Source: Firmicutes bacterium AM31-12AC (GTDB lineage Bacteria; Bacillota; Clostridia; Lachnospirales; Lachnospiraceae). From it: a DNA stretch of 8,514 nt. Positions 1 through 6,412 of this stretch are shown piece by piece; the stretch's first letter is position 1; every line of letters begins with the position of its first letter. Under the pieces are notes generated by a model. It ran no database searches. It was not told the DNA's origin and worked only from the letters and a program-made list of their open reading frames with translations. A program made the position numbers and the translations under genes. The DNA lies in NCBI GenBank assembly GCA_003480425.1, contig QUJA01000068.1:1-8514 (forward strand), read 5' to 3'.

Positions 1-39
1 AGTTTTCTGGCTTTTTTGCTCGCAAAAAAGCAGAAAACT
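1..39 (-). terminator. Hairpin downstream of the GH2 gene, possible terminator
   Basis: Bases 1-19 and 22-39 form an inverted repeat (AGTTTTCTG, one bulged G, then CTTTTTTGC, against GCAAAAAAGCAGAAAACT) with a 2-nt centre. It begins 16 bp past the GH2 stop codon on the minus strand. The stem holds T6/A6 tracts and could end the GPH-GH2 transcript. Any U-tract after the stem would lie left of base 1 and cannot be seen. It is joined directly to the GGGACGG repeat, so it may be the variable inner part of a palindromic mobile repeat rather than a dedicated terminator. Confidence 0.45.
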
Positions 40-54
40 CCGTCCCTATTTGGT
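36..54 (-). repeat. GGGACGGAGTT-family repeat, copy A
   Basis: Read on the minus strand this is ACCAAATAGGGACGGAGTT, starting just after the GH2 stop codon (56-58). Its first 14 bases, ACCAAATAGGGACG, recur exactly at 5124-5137 at the end of the AraC gene. Its last 11, GGGACGGAGTT, recur in the arms of the 5139-5255 palindrome. It leads directly into the 1-39 hairpin, so a mirror copy is expected just outside the window. Confidence 0.75.
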
Positions 55-55
55 A

Positions 56-838
56 CTAAATATTTACACATACCTCAATTTCATCGTCCGTCCACAACCG
101 AAGGACCGCAGGTTCTTTCGAATTTGAATCTTTCCATCTAACCACAGCTAATGCACTTCCTTCAAAAGTTGTTACTGTATCTGAAAAATAATCTTCTTCG
201 CTTGAAGGATTGGCTGTACCAAATCCCTCTAGCACACCATTTCCCGTAACCTTAGCATGAATTATTCTCCTCTGTGTTTCTTGTGGATTACAAATACCAT
301 GTTCATCTTCTAACCACACTTTTACGTATGCTACATCCCGTTCATTCTCGGTAACACGACAAGCCTTTAGCCTTTTTACCGAATCAGCAGTGACAAGTTC
401 ATACTTCCCTATCTCTTTCCCTGACTCATATGCTATTGCCTTTAAAGTTCCTGACTCATATGTCACTTCATATGTTGCTGTGTAATGAAATTTTTTTCCA
501 GCTGGCTTTCTACCAAGAGATTTACCATTTAAAAACAATTCTACTTCATCTCCTGATGAATATACATCAACACTGATCTTTTCTCCTTCATACCCTTTCC
601 AAGTCCAGCTACTGATATTATCTTTAAACATCCATGCAGTTTTGCTCGCTGTCTGTCCCCTATGCTCCATACGTTCTACCGCAATGTATGGCTGATTTGT
701 CAATCCATATACAATCTCCCTGAAATAACTGATTGGTCTGCGATTTCCAATTAAATCTATATCTCCGATATACCCCAGTCTTTCCGGATAGATACTTGTA
801 AAATTCTCTTTTCCATCATAATGGAAAATCCCTACTCC
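56..838 (-). pseudogene. GH2 glycoside hydrolase, 3' part (DUF4982 and C-terminal beta domain)
   Basis: This is the continuation of the GH2 gene in another frame, open from 838 down to the TAG at 56-58 (260 codons). It reads GVGIFHYDGKENF at once, which completes the conserved GEAGVG motif, so one G is missing from what should be GCG-GGA. Restored, the protein is about 819 residues. It would hold a DUF4982-type beta-sandwich at about 648-706 (VELFLNGKSLG) and a Glyco_hydro2_C5-like domain at about 716-795 (GNGVLEGFGTANP, then EGSALAVVRW). The only start available for a separate 215-residue product is a TTG at 703 inside the domain, without a convincing ribosome binding site. Independent translation is therefore unlikely. 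The gene is either a recent pseudogene or carries a sequencing error. Confidence 0.85.
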
Positions 839-2514
839 GCTTCGCCGATATAGTCATAACCTGTCCATGTAAAATCGCCAATAACATGTGGATATTTTGT
901 AACTTTCTCCCACAGATTTTCAATATCCGCTGGATATGTTTCTGTCCCAAGCACCGTTTTCCCCGGATGCAGCTCATGCTCAAGTTCATATCTTCCACTC
1001 AAATAATTAAGTCCGGTGATATCACAGCTCTGAGCACATTCTTCCAGGGCTTCTGTAACAAGCGGATGCTTTGCAAAAAACTCGCCCTTTTCTCCAGACA
1101 TAAGACTCATGAAACTATTGAGAGCATTACTTCCCCCACCACTTCCATTGCCTTGTGTGTCCATTCCAAACTTCTCAATAACTTCCTTCATAATAACCTT
1201 GAGTCGTTTTCCAGCACAATTCAATCCATTTAAAGCATTTGTAGTGAATCTTGTGGCATCTAGTTCATGAAATCTATTGCACAAAGAACGATTAATCCAT
1301 GATCCCTGTTTTGTTCCTGCTTCCTGTATTTCATTTCCTACAGAATAGATAACTACCGATGGATGATTATAATCCTTGTCTACCATGTGGTGAATCCATT
1401 TTGATGCTTCCTCTTTGAAAATATCCGAAAAATCATAGGTGTTTTTACCTCGATTCCACATATCGGTCAACTCATCCATCACAAGCATTCCTAAATGATC
1501 GCAAGCATCGAGCATTGCTCTGCTCATAGGATGATGCGAACTTCTTATCGCATTGAACCCTGCCTCTTTTAGTCTTTTACACCGGTACCATTCCGCTTCT
1601 GGGAATGTCTCTGCTCCTATCACCCCATTATCATGATGAATGCAGGTTCCTCTTAAATTCACTGTTTCCCCATTGATCTGAAACCCATTTACCGGATCAA
1701 GTGCAAGCGTCCTAATGCCGAAATCCACTGTATATTCATCACACATTTCGTCGTCTATATATGTTTTGGCACAGCACTGATATAAATTTGGATGATCTGT
1801 ACTCCATTTTTTCGGACATTTCACAGGAAGCTGTACTCTTACGGTTTCTGTTCTTTCAGAATAAAATACAATATTCTGTTTTTCTGTTACAACTGTTTTT
1901 CCCTCAAATATCAGTTCAAATTGACATTTTGCTTCCATGCCGCATTCTTTCGTATTCTTTAATTTGGCACAAACTTCCACAACTGCTACATCATCATTTA
2001 CAGATAACGTAGTTATTTTCATCTCATCATGTGGAATATAGACACCTTTCCCTGTCCATAAATTCACATCACGATAAATTCCAGAACCCGTATACCATCT
2101 GCTATTTGGCTGATTACTGTTATCTACATCAATTTTTATCAAATTTTCCTGTCCATAACAAATCCATGGCTTTAAGTCTACAGAAAAACCCATATATCCA
2201 TTTCTGTTTACAGATGCAAGAGCCCCATTTATCCAGACTCTTGCTGTTCCGTAAATTCCTTCAAACTCTAACACCACATCCTGGTTTTTCCATTCTTCTG
2301 GTGCTAAAAATGATTTTTCATAAGTATAAACTCCCCCAGGATAAAAGCCGCTCTGGGCACCTGCCGGACACTCTTTATCCCTTTTTTCCCGAATCATAGC
2401 ATCATATGGGAGTGTAACAATTATTTTATTGTCATCACCATAAAAAGCCTTTAATCTATCATCCTGACCTACTTTTTCAAATGTCCAGCAATCATTAAAT
2501 TTCTGACACTGCAT
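832..2514 (-). CDS. GH2 family glycoside hydrolase, 5' part of a frameshifted gene
   Basis: This 560-residue frame carries the catalytic part of a glycoside hydrolase family 2 enzyme, a retaining beta-glycosidase. The N-terminal sugar-binding beta-sandwich spans about 1-160, an Ig-like domain about 163-270, and the TIM barrel from about 272. The barrel shows NLRGTCIHHD (286-295), NAIRSSHHP, and NHPSVVIYSVGNE with acid/base Glu395. GTET holds the likely nucleophile Glu525, followed by FTWTGYDYIGEA. No NxKG motif of beta-glucuronidases is seen, so beta-galactosidase-like activity is more likely; the substrate is unproven. There is no signal peptide, so it acts in the cytoplasm. The ATG at 2514 has AGAGGA 6-8 nt upstream. 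The gene starts 20 bp after the GPH symporter and is co-transcribed with it. The frame stops at TAG 832-834, just after both catalytic residues. The intact family sequence would continue as GEAGVG in the frame of 838-59. Confidence 0.88.
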   Translation of the reverse strand: MQCQKFNDCWTFEKVGQDDRLKAFYGDDNKIIVTLPYDAMIREKRDKECPAGAQSGFYPGGVYTYEKSFLAPEEWKNQDVVLEFEGIYGTARVWINGALASVNRNGYMGFSVDLKPWICYGQENLIKIDVDNSNQPNSRWYTGSGIYRDVNLWTGKGVYIPHDEMKITTLSVNDDVAVVEVCAKLKNTKECGMEAKCQFELIFEGKTVVTEKQNIVFYSERTETVRVQLPVKCPKKWSTDHPNLYQCCAKTYIDDEMCDEYTVDFGIRTLALDPVNGFQINGETVNLRGTCIHHDNGVIGAETFPEAEWYRCKRLKEAGFNAIRSSHHPMSRAMLDACDHLGMLVMDELTDMWNRGKNTYDFSDIFKEEASKWIHHMVDKDYNHPSVVIYSVGNEIQEAGTKQGSWINRSLCNRFHELDATRFTTNALNGLNCAGKRLKVIMKEVIEKFGMDTQGNGSGGGSNALNSFMSLMSGEKGEFFAKHPLVTEALEECAQSCDITGLNYLSGRYELEHELHPGKTVLGTETYPADIENLWEKVTKYPHVIGDFTWTGYDYIGEAE

Positions 2515-2534
2515 ACTTTGTTCCTCTTTCTATT

Positions 2535-3917
2535 TTAATTATTCGCTTCTCTTTTCATATCGATTCTCTTATTTTCTTTTTCTACTGTCATAAGTCCTAA
2601 AAGAACAGTGATTACAACTCCAAGGATTACAGGAATTGTAATATACATGCTAAATATCATATTAATTGCCCCACTCGTCTGAGTTGCTGCTGTTCCAACA
2701 TAGCCGGAAGCATTTAACAGCCAGCCCACTGCTGCTGTTCCGATACCACCACCTACTTTTACTCCAAGTGATGAGCAGCTAAACATCATACCATCAATAT
2801 GTACACCTTTTGTACGATATGTGTATCCACTGATTTCTGCAATCAATGCATTTAATGTACCTGACATTGTTCCTGCAAAAGTTCCTTTTAAGAACATAAA
2901 CAGAAGCATCATTGGCAAATTCTTCTGCATTGCAAAGAAGATTAAGAAAATACCTAAAATATCACTAATGACATATCCCCAGAAGTTAACTTTCTGCATA
3001 CTTCCGGTCTTCTTTACTAATATAGGTGTAAAAATCAATGCAATAATAACTGGGAACATCTTCATCATTGAGAATAAACCAAGTAATGAGCCATCACCAA
3101 GTACTTGTTTCATAAAGTAAACAGCTGAACCCGTTGTCAGGTTACTCATAAAATAATATACAATATAAATGGCTACTATTAAAATATAATATTTATTGCT
3201 AAAAAGAAGTTTTAAAGATTCTCCAAAACTAATCTTATCATCTTGTGTCTTTGACTCTGCTTCAACTACAATATTTTCATCCTCTGGTAATTCTTTTACA
3301 CAAAGACAACTAATGGTATTTACTACAAGACCGATAGTTCCACAGATAATCGCAACCATTCTCCATCCGGCAGCTCCACCACCAAATGCCTCTACTCCAT
3401 TTGTTACTGCAAATCCCATTACAATATTTGTTGCAACAGCAAACATAAAACGAATAGACCCAAGCTGAACACGTTCATTCTTATTTCTAGTGATGAGTGC
3501 TGATAATGCTGAATATGCAATTCCATTTGCTGTATAGAATATAGCATTCAATGCTGTATAAAAAGCAAAGAAATAGGCATATTGTGCTGTTGTTCCAAGC
3601 CCACCCGGAATAGAGAACAGCAATACCAGGCATAATGATACACCGATTTGAGCGTATAACATCCACGGTCTTGCTTTTCCTAGTTTCGATTTCGTACGGT
3701 CGATTAAATTACCAAATATAACATCTGAAATTCCATCTAAGAATTTAGACACTAACATCAATGTTCCAATGATTCCTGTATTTAATCCCATTGTATCTGA
3801 CAAATACAAAAGCACAAAACTGGATACTAATCCATAACTTGTGTTTGAAGCTAAATCGCCTGCTCCATAGGCTATTTTCTGATACCATTTCAAGTATTTC
3901 TTTTCTGTTTCATGCAT
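2535..3917 (-). CDS. GPH-family sugar:cation symporter (MFS superfamily)
   Basis: This 460-residue polytopic membrane protein has about 12 hydrophobic segments and belongs to the glycoside-pentoside-hexuronide:cation symporters (MelB/XynB/UidB-like). The N-terminus (KIAYGAGDLASNTSYGL) and the segment FLDGISDVIFGNLIDRTKSK are typical. Asp61 and Asp65 are spaced like the MelB cation-site pair Asp55/Asp59, and the loop KLGKARPW (79-85) follows. Lys387 (SSLGVKVGGG) lies in the helix that corresponds to MelB Lys377. It should import an intact glycoside with Na+ or H+ for the GH2 enzyme encoded 20 bp downstream. The exact sugar cannot be read from the sequence. The ATG at 3917 is set by a strong AAGGAGG (3928-3934) 10 nt upstream. 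It is the first gene of its operon and divergent from the AraC regulator. It appears intact. Confidence 0.93.
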   Translation of the reverse strand: MHETEKKYLKWYQKIAYGAGDLASNTSYGLVSSFVLLYLSDTMGLNTGIIGTLMLVSKFLDGISDVIFGNLIDRTKSKLGKARPWMLYAQIGVSLCLVLLFSIPGGLGTTAQYAYFFAFYTALNAIFYTANGIAYSALSALITRNKNERVQLGSIRFMFAVATNIVMGFAVTNGVEAFGGGAAGWRMVAIICGTIGLVVNTISCLCVKELPEDENIVVEAESKTQDDKISFGESLKLLFSNKYYILIVAIYIVYYFMSNLTTGSAVYFMKQVLGDGSLLGLFSMMKMFPVIIALIFTPILVKKTGSMQKVNFWGYVISDILGIFLIFFAMQKNLPMMLLFMFLKGTFAGTMSGTLNALIAEISGYTYRTKGVHIDGMMFSCSSLGVKVGGGIGTAAVGWLLNASGYVGTAATQTSGAINMIFSMYITIPVILGVVITVLLGLMTVEKENKRIDMKREANN

Positions 3918-3961
3918 TACTTTGTAACCTCCTTATTCCTCGGCACAATTATTTTTTATTT

Positions 3962-3975
3962 CATAAACGCTTATG
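3962..3975. promoter_or_regulatory. cre-like / LacI-type operator candidate
   Basis: CATAAACGCTTATG is a near-palindrome (12 of 14 positions symmetric) centred on AAACGCT. The core fits the CcpA cre core AARCGYT and the central W positions, but the outer TG..CA of the cre consensus is absent (10 of 14 positions match). It lies just downstream of the predicted start of the symporter-GH2 transcript, where a bound repressor would block elongation. Carbon catabolite control is a reasonable inference for a sugar operon. Confidence 0.4.
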
Positions 3976-3992
3976 TTTTTTATAATATTACT

Positions 3993-4021
3993 TTAATAAA
4001 TTATGTCTTATAATACTACAA
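3993..4021 (-). promoter_or_regulatory. Candidate sigma-70 promoter of the symporter-GH2 operon
   Basis: On the minus strand TTGTAG (4016-4021), a 17-bp spacer and TATTAA (3993-3998) give a weak promoter with 3/6 and 4/6 consensus matches. A poor -35 box is what an activator-dependent AraC target would show. Several other AT-rich -10-like hexamers exist nearby, so the assignment is tentative. Confidence 0.35.
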
Positions 4022-4036
4022 CATATATGATAGAAT
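4008..4036 (+). promoter_or_regulatory. Candidate sigma-70 promoter of the AraC-type regulator
   Basis: TTATAA (4008-4013), a 17-bp spacer and TAGAAT (4031-4036) match consensus at 4/6 and 5/6 positions and place the start near 4043. The -10 box overlaps the left arm of the 4025-4057 inverted repeat. TATAAT at 4009-4014 is an alternative -10 box but lacks a good -35. Confidence 0.38.
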
Positions 4037-4057
4037 ATATTTAAATTCTTATCATAT
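4025..4057. promoter_or_regulatory. Inverted repeat, operator candidate
   Basis: ATATGATAGAAT (4025-4036) and ATTCTTATCATAT (4045-4057) are inverted copies, with one extra base in the right arm and an 8-nt centre. The repeat overlaps the candidate -10 of the AraC-type gene. It also lies directly upstream of the candidate -35 of the symporter operon, the usual place for an AraC-family activator. It could also fold as a leader hairpin. The AT richness makes chance palindromes more likely, so binding is inferred. Confidence 0.42.
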
Positions 4058-4085
4058 TCGTGAATGAAATGGAGGACTTGTTGAA

Positions 4086-5132
4086 ATGGCTTCATCCTAT
4101 ACAGTTAATAATATTATCGAACAGGATAATTTAAATAGTGGTATTAACTCCTATATCAAGATACTGACACCTATTCAGTTCACTCTCGAAACATGCTGTC
4201 AGTCAGATGATAATGCTTATCTCAATTTCTTGATGACATCACCACGTGAAAATACTTTTTATCATTTTCAAACAAAAAAAGAAATACACCAATTTAATAT
4301 CCGAGCTCCACATATCCACGACTTCTATGAATTATTAATTGTTTTAGACGGAGAAATCCACCAGCAGATAGAACAATCTGATCTTGTGTTTCATAGTGGG
4401 AATTGTTGCTTAATGAACCATAATATCGTCCATAAGGAGGTCTTTTCTTCAGACGCAACACTCTTATTTATAGGTATGTCAAAAGAACTTGTAAAACAAC
4501 TGTCTGATGATGAACAAAAAGTATATTTTCCAGATATCGAAAAACCAGGGATAAATCCTATATTAAAGTTTCTTACAGACAATCTAGATAATCCTGACAC
4601 AAAAGAATATTTAGATTTTCTTCCCGCACTTAATAATAAAGACTGGTACCACACTCTTCACGCAATTACCGACAATATTTTACGTGCAATTATGTTTCCA
4701 AAACTTGGTTCCACTTATATTATAAAGGGTATGCTTTTAGAATTGTTTGACTATCTGGCAGATTCTACACATTTTCACTTTACACCGGTTCACGTAGAAG
4801 CTGACAATGATTTTATATTATTTTCTCATATTTGCCATTTATTAGAAGATACAGATGGAAGAATCTCTCGTTCCGAATTGGAACAGATATTAAACTATAG
4901 TGGCAATTATCTGAACACGATTGTAAAAAAATATACCCACAAATGTCTGTTTGATTATGGTCAAACTTTCTGTATGAAAAAAGCTGCTACATTACTAAAA
5001 GAAACATCTTTCTCTATTTCAGAAATTATGGAAGAATTGCATTTTACTAATACAACTCATTTTTATAAATGCTTCAAAGAACACTATCATATGACTCCAA
5101 ATCAATTTAGGGTTGCTAACAGAACCAAATAG
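4086..5132 (+). CDS. AraC-family transcriptional regulator with N-terminal cupin
   Basis: This 348-residue DNA-binding regulator has an N-terminal cupin-like sensor around 60-130, where PHIHDFYELLIVLDGE (75-90) carries the typical His/Glu pattern. The C-terminal AraC double helix-turn-helix lies at about 242-343. Its second helix-turn-helix is visible in FSISEIMEELHFTNTTHFYKCFKEHYHMTPNQFR. The ATG at 4086 is set by GGAGG (4071-4075) 10 nt upstream. The gene is divergent from the symporter-GH2 operon, so it is probably the local activator responding to the imported sugar or its product. The final Thr-Lys-stop (ACCAAATAG) lies inside the GGGACG repeat at 5124-5137, so the repeat has replaced or moved the original 3' end. 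The domain itself is complete. Family assignment is firm; target and effector are inferred. Confidence 0.92.
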   Translation: MASSYTVNNIIEQDNLNSGINSYIKILTPIQFTLETCCQSDDNAYLNFLMTSPRENTFYHFQTKKEIHQFNIRAPHIHDFYELLIVLDGEIHQQIEQSDLVFHSGNCCLMNHNIVHKEVFSSDATLLFIGMSKELVKQLSDDEQKVYFPDIEKPGINPILKFLTDNLDNPDTKEYLDFLPALNNKDWYHTLHAITDNILRAIMFPKLGSTYIIKGMLLELFDYLADSTHFHFTPVHVEADNDFILFSHICHLLEDTDGRISRSELEQILNYSGNYLNTIVKKYTHKCLFDYGQTFCMKKAATLLKETSFSISEIMEELHFTNTTHFYKCFKEHYHMTPNQFRVANRTK

Positions 5133-5137
5133 GGACG
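5124..5137 (+). repeat. Repeat head ACCAAATAGGGACG, overlapping the araC-type stop codon
   Basis: ACCAAATAGGGACG is identical to the first 14 bases of copy A (minus strand, 41-54). In the AraC-type gene the last two sense codons and the TAG stop (5130-5132) are read from it. After this head the sequence leaves the copy A pattern and enters the 5139-5222 palindrome. Confidence 0.7.
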
Positions 5138-5138
5138 T

Positions 5139-5222
5139 GGGAGGCCGGTTGGGGACGGAGTTTAATGGCTCTTTTGGGCAAGCCCCAAAGAGACCATTAA
5201 CTCCGTCCCCAACCGGCCTCCC
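5139..5222. repeat. 84-bp near-perfect palindrome (REPIN/MITE-like)
   Basis: Two 41-nt arms (5139-5179 and 5182-5222) face each other around a 2-nt centre, with one mismatch and two single-base bulges. Each arm reads inward as GGGAGGCCGGTTGGGGACGG, then AGTT, then an AATGG..CTCTTT segment and GGGC. Transcribed RNA or single-stranded DNA would form a very stable hairpin. It lies between two convergent genes and could stop transcripts from both sides, though it has no U-tract. The two inverted units resemble a REP doublet mobilised by Y1/RAYT-type transposases. That link is inference from structure. Confidence 0.82.
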
Positions 5223-5255
5223 AAAGAGCCATTAACCCCGTCCCCAACCGGCCTC
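5221..5255 (-). repeat. Third arm copy, tandem to the palindrome
   Basis: These 35 bases repeat the right arm (5185-5220) with one indel and one substitution. The minus strand carries GCCGGTTGGGGACGGGGTT, where the palindrome arms have GGAGTT. The copy ends one base before the LysR stop codon (5257-5259). Identical core bases occur on the plus strand at 8482-8500. It is a direct duplication of one repeat unit, filling the rest of the convergent intergenic space. Confidence 0.8.
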
Positions 5256-5256
5256 A

Positions 5257-6132
5257 TTATGCTTTCATCCGTCCCACAAAATCCTCAATCGACTCATTCT
5301 GTCTTCCGTCCAGCCAGAATAATCCAACCGGTACTGCATCCAAAAACTCAAGTGGAATCATTTCTACCGAATCTTCTCTGCTCAACACATGTTGTTCATT
5401 TACCAATGCCGAACCGATTCCTGTCTGTACCATCGGTACGATCGAATCTACATTTTCCTCCATCACACCATTCCAAAAGTGAGACATTCTTTCCGCTACT
5501 GCTCCCAATTGACTCTTTGGAAATGAACTCGTCTTTGGAATCATAACAGGTCTTAATTTTGAAAATGGTTCTAATGATTCTCGCGTAAGTATTTCCGGAA
5601 TCTGCGGTGCATAATCTCTATTCACCGCAAGACATAATGCCTCTTTGCGAATTTCCACACACGCGCATCCTTGAAATGCGGTTGGGACCCATTTTATGGA
5701 AACAGCTACGTCTATATCCTGATTTCGCACTGCCCCCTCTAATGTTTCAAAGTCATATTCCTGTATTGTTACATAGTAATTTTCATCGCGCATGCTTCTG
5801 AGTACATCGATCAATTTCGCACCCAATATTTGATTTCGCAATACCCCTAATTTCAATTTTCGTTTTTTTCCGATTCCCAATAAATGTACAGAAAAAAATA
5901 GTGCATCCAGTTCTTCTAATTTCCCCGGAAGTTCCTCATATAATTGCATTCCTGCTGCCGTCAGCGTCAATGTATTATGCTCTCTTATAAAGAGTTTTGC
6001 CCCAATCTCCTCTTCAAGATTTGCAATCTGTCTGCTGACTGCCGGCTGGCTGATCATTAGCTCCGCTGCCGATGCCGTAAAACTTAATGTTCGCGCAACA
6101 GAACAAAATGTTTTCAATTGAAAAGAATTCAT
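5257..6132 (-). CDS. LysR-family transcriptional regulator
   Basis: From ATG 6132 this is a 291-residue protein of usual LysR length. The N-terminal winged helix-turn-helix (about 1-60) shows FTASAAELMISQPAVSRQ, then IANLEEEIGAKLFIR and LTLTAAG. It is followed by a linker helix and a periplasmic-binding-like effector domain (about 85-290). The frame stays open to a TTG at 6162, giving 10 more residues, but the AAGGAG there is only 3 nt from the TTG. ATG 6132 has GAAGG about 10 nt upstream and gives the normal family N-terminus, so it is preferred. The gene is divergent from the OYE-type reductase, the classic arrangement for a LysR regulator of its neighbour. The effector is probably the reductase substrate or a related acid (inference). 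Its stop codon is 1 bp from the repeat array. Confidence 0.92.
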   Translation of the reverse strand: MNSFQLKTFCSVARTLSFTASAAELMISQPAVSRQIANLEEEIGAKLFIREHNTLTLTAAGMQLYEELPGKLEELDALFFSVHLLGIGKKRKLKLGVLRNQILGAKLIDVLRSMRDENYYVTIQEYDFETLEGAVRNQDIDVAVSIKWVPTAFQGCACVEIRKEALCLAVNRDYAPQIPEILTRESLEPFSKLRPVMIPKTSSFPKSQLGAVAERMSHFWNGVMEENVDSIVPMVQTGIGSALVNEQHVLSREDSVEMIPLEFLDAVPVGLFWLDGRQNESIEDFVGRMKA

Positions 6133-6183
6133 CTCTTCTGCACCTTCTTTCCACTTATCCAAAGTCTCCTTATTGCTATCTTT

Positions 6184-6212
6184 ATTTTACAAATTCAGAA
6201 TTTTCACGTCAA
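6184..6212 (-). promoter_or_regulatory. Sigma-70 promoter of the LysR gene
   Basis: On the minus strand TTGACG (6207-6212), a spacer of exactly 17 bp and TAAAAT (6184-6189) match consensus at 5/6 and 5/6 positions. This is the best promoter in the window. Transcription would start near 6177, about 45 nt before ATG 6132. Confidence 0.7.
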
Positions 6213-6286
6213 GCAATCAATAACAAAATCGAATTAGATTCTTTTGTTTTCCATGCATTTTTGTTATAGGCATATACATTCTTTAC

Positions 6287-6387
6287 GTTTGAATATACGA
6301 TTACCAAATGGTACGCTTTTATTAGCAAAAGTCACATAAAGTGTTCGTATTATATGGTCGAAATTCAAACTTACTATATATTCGAAC
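6287..6387. promoter_or_regulatory. Three ATTC(A/G)AAC half-sites, LysR operator candidates
   Basis: ATTCAAAC (6363-6370) and ATTCGAAC (6380-6387) are direct repeats 17 bp apart. An inverted copy, GTTTGAAT, lies at 6287-6294. With flanks, CGTTTGAATATA (6286-6297) and TATATTCGAACG (6377-6388) are inverted copies matching at 11 of 12 positions. Such spread half-sites are usual for LysR regulators, but the sites are only inferred. Confidence 0.38.
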
Positions 6388-6397
6388 GCCTATAGAA

Positions 6398-6402
6398 AGG
6401 AG
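6398..6402 (+). promoter_or_regulatory. Ribosome binding site fixing the OYE-type start
   Basis: AGGAG lies 10 nt before ATG 6413. The frame is open further upstream to a GTG at 6341, but that part has no ribosome binding site and reads unlike the family. The protein from ATG 6413 begins in the usual way, with HLLSPITIRGKVYRNRM. Confidence 0.85.
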
Positions 6403-6412
6403 TTTTATACAT

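Larger units (their letters stand above)
3918..4085. promoter_or_regulatory. Divergent promoter region between symporter operon and araC-type gene
   Basis: This very AT-rich 168-bp region lies between the symporter start (minus) and the AraC-type start (plus). It holds both ribosome binding sites, candidate promoters facing both ways that overlap each other, a CATAAACGCTTATG palindrome and a larger inverted repeat. A regulator bound here could act on both transcripts at once. Confidence 0.7.
6133..6412. promoter_or_regulatory. Divergent promoter region between LysR and OYE-type genes
   Basis: This 280-bp AT-rich stretch has no gene. It contains a strong minus-strand promoter for the LysR gene (6184-6212), three ATTC(A/G)AAC half-sites (6287, 6363, 6380) and a TACCA-AA-TGGTA palindrome (6302-6313). 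No convincing promoter for the reductase is seen: TATTAT at 6348-6353 is a fair -10, but no good -35 precedes it. That fits activator-dependent transcription. Confidence 0.65.

Noticed and set aside
56..703. A separate 215-residue protein starting at 703
   Set aside because: Its start is a TTG inside a continuous frame that runs up to 838 and completes the GH2 motif GEAGVG. It has no own ribosome binding site.
832..842. Programmed -1 frameshift in the GH2 gene
   Set aside because: No X-XXY-YYZ slippery heptamer precedes the stop, and GH2 enzymes are not known to use one. A missing base is simpler.
2821..3468. Plus-strand frames of 90-99 residues opposite the symporter
   Set aside because: They mirror the hydrophobic codons of the symporter on the other strand and have no independent support.
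5139..5222. Structured RNA gene or riboswitch
   Set aside because: The palindrome is nearly perfect and repeated in other loci at gene ends, which fits a mobile or terminator-like repeat better than a folded RNA with conserved loops.
5139..5255. CRISPR array
   Set aside because: The units are contiguous and partly inverted, with no unique spacers, and no cas genes are present.
6133..6162. TTG start at 6162 for the LysR gene
   Set aside because: AAGGAG is only 3 nt away from the TTG, and the family N-terminus begins at ATG 6132. It is not fully excluded.
6341..6412. Upstream GTG start (24 extra residues) for the reductase
   Set aside because: There is no ribosome binding site, the segment does not resemble the family N-terminus, and it overlaps promoter-like sequence. 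ATG 6413 has AGGAG at 10 nt.
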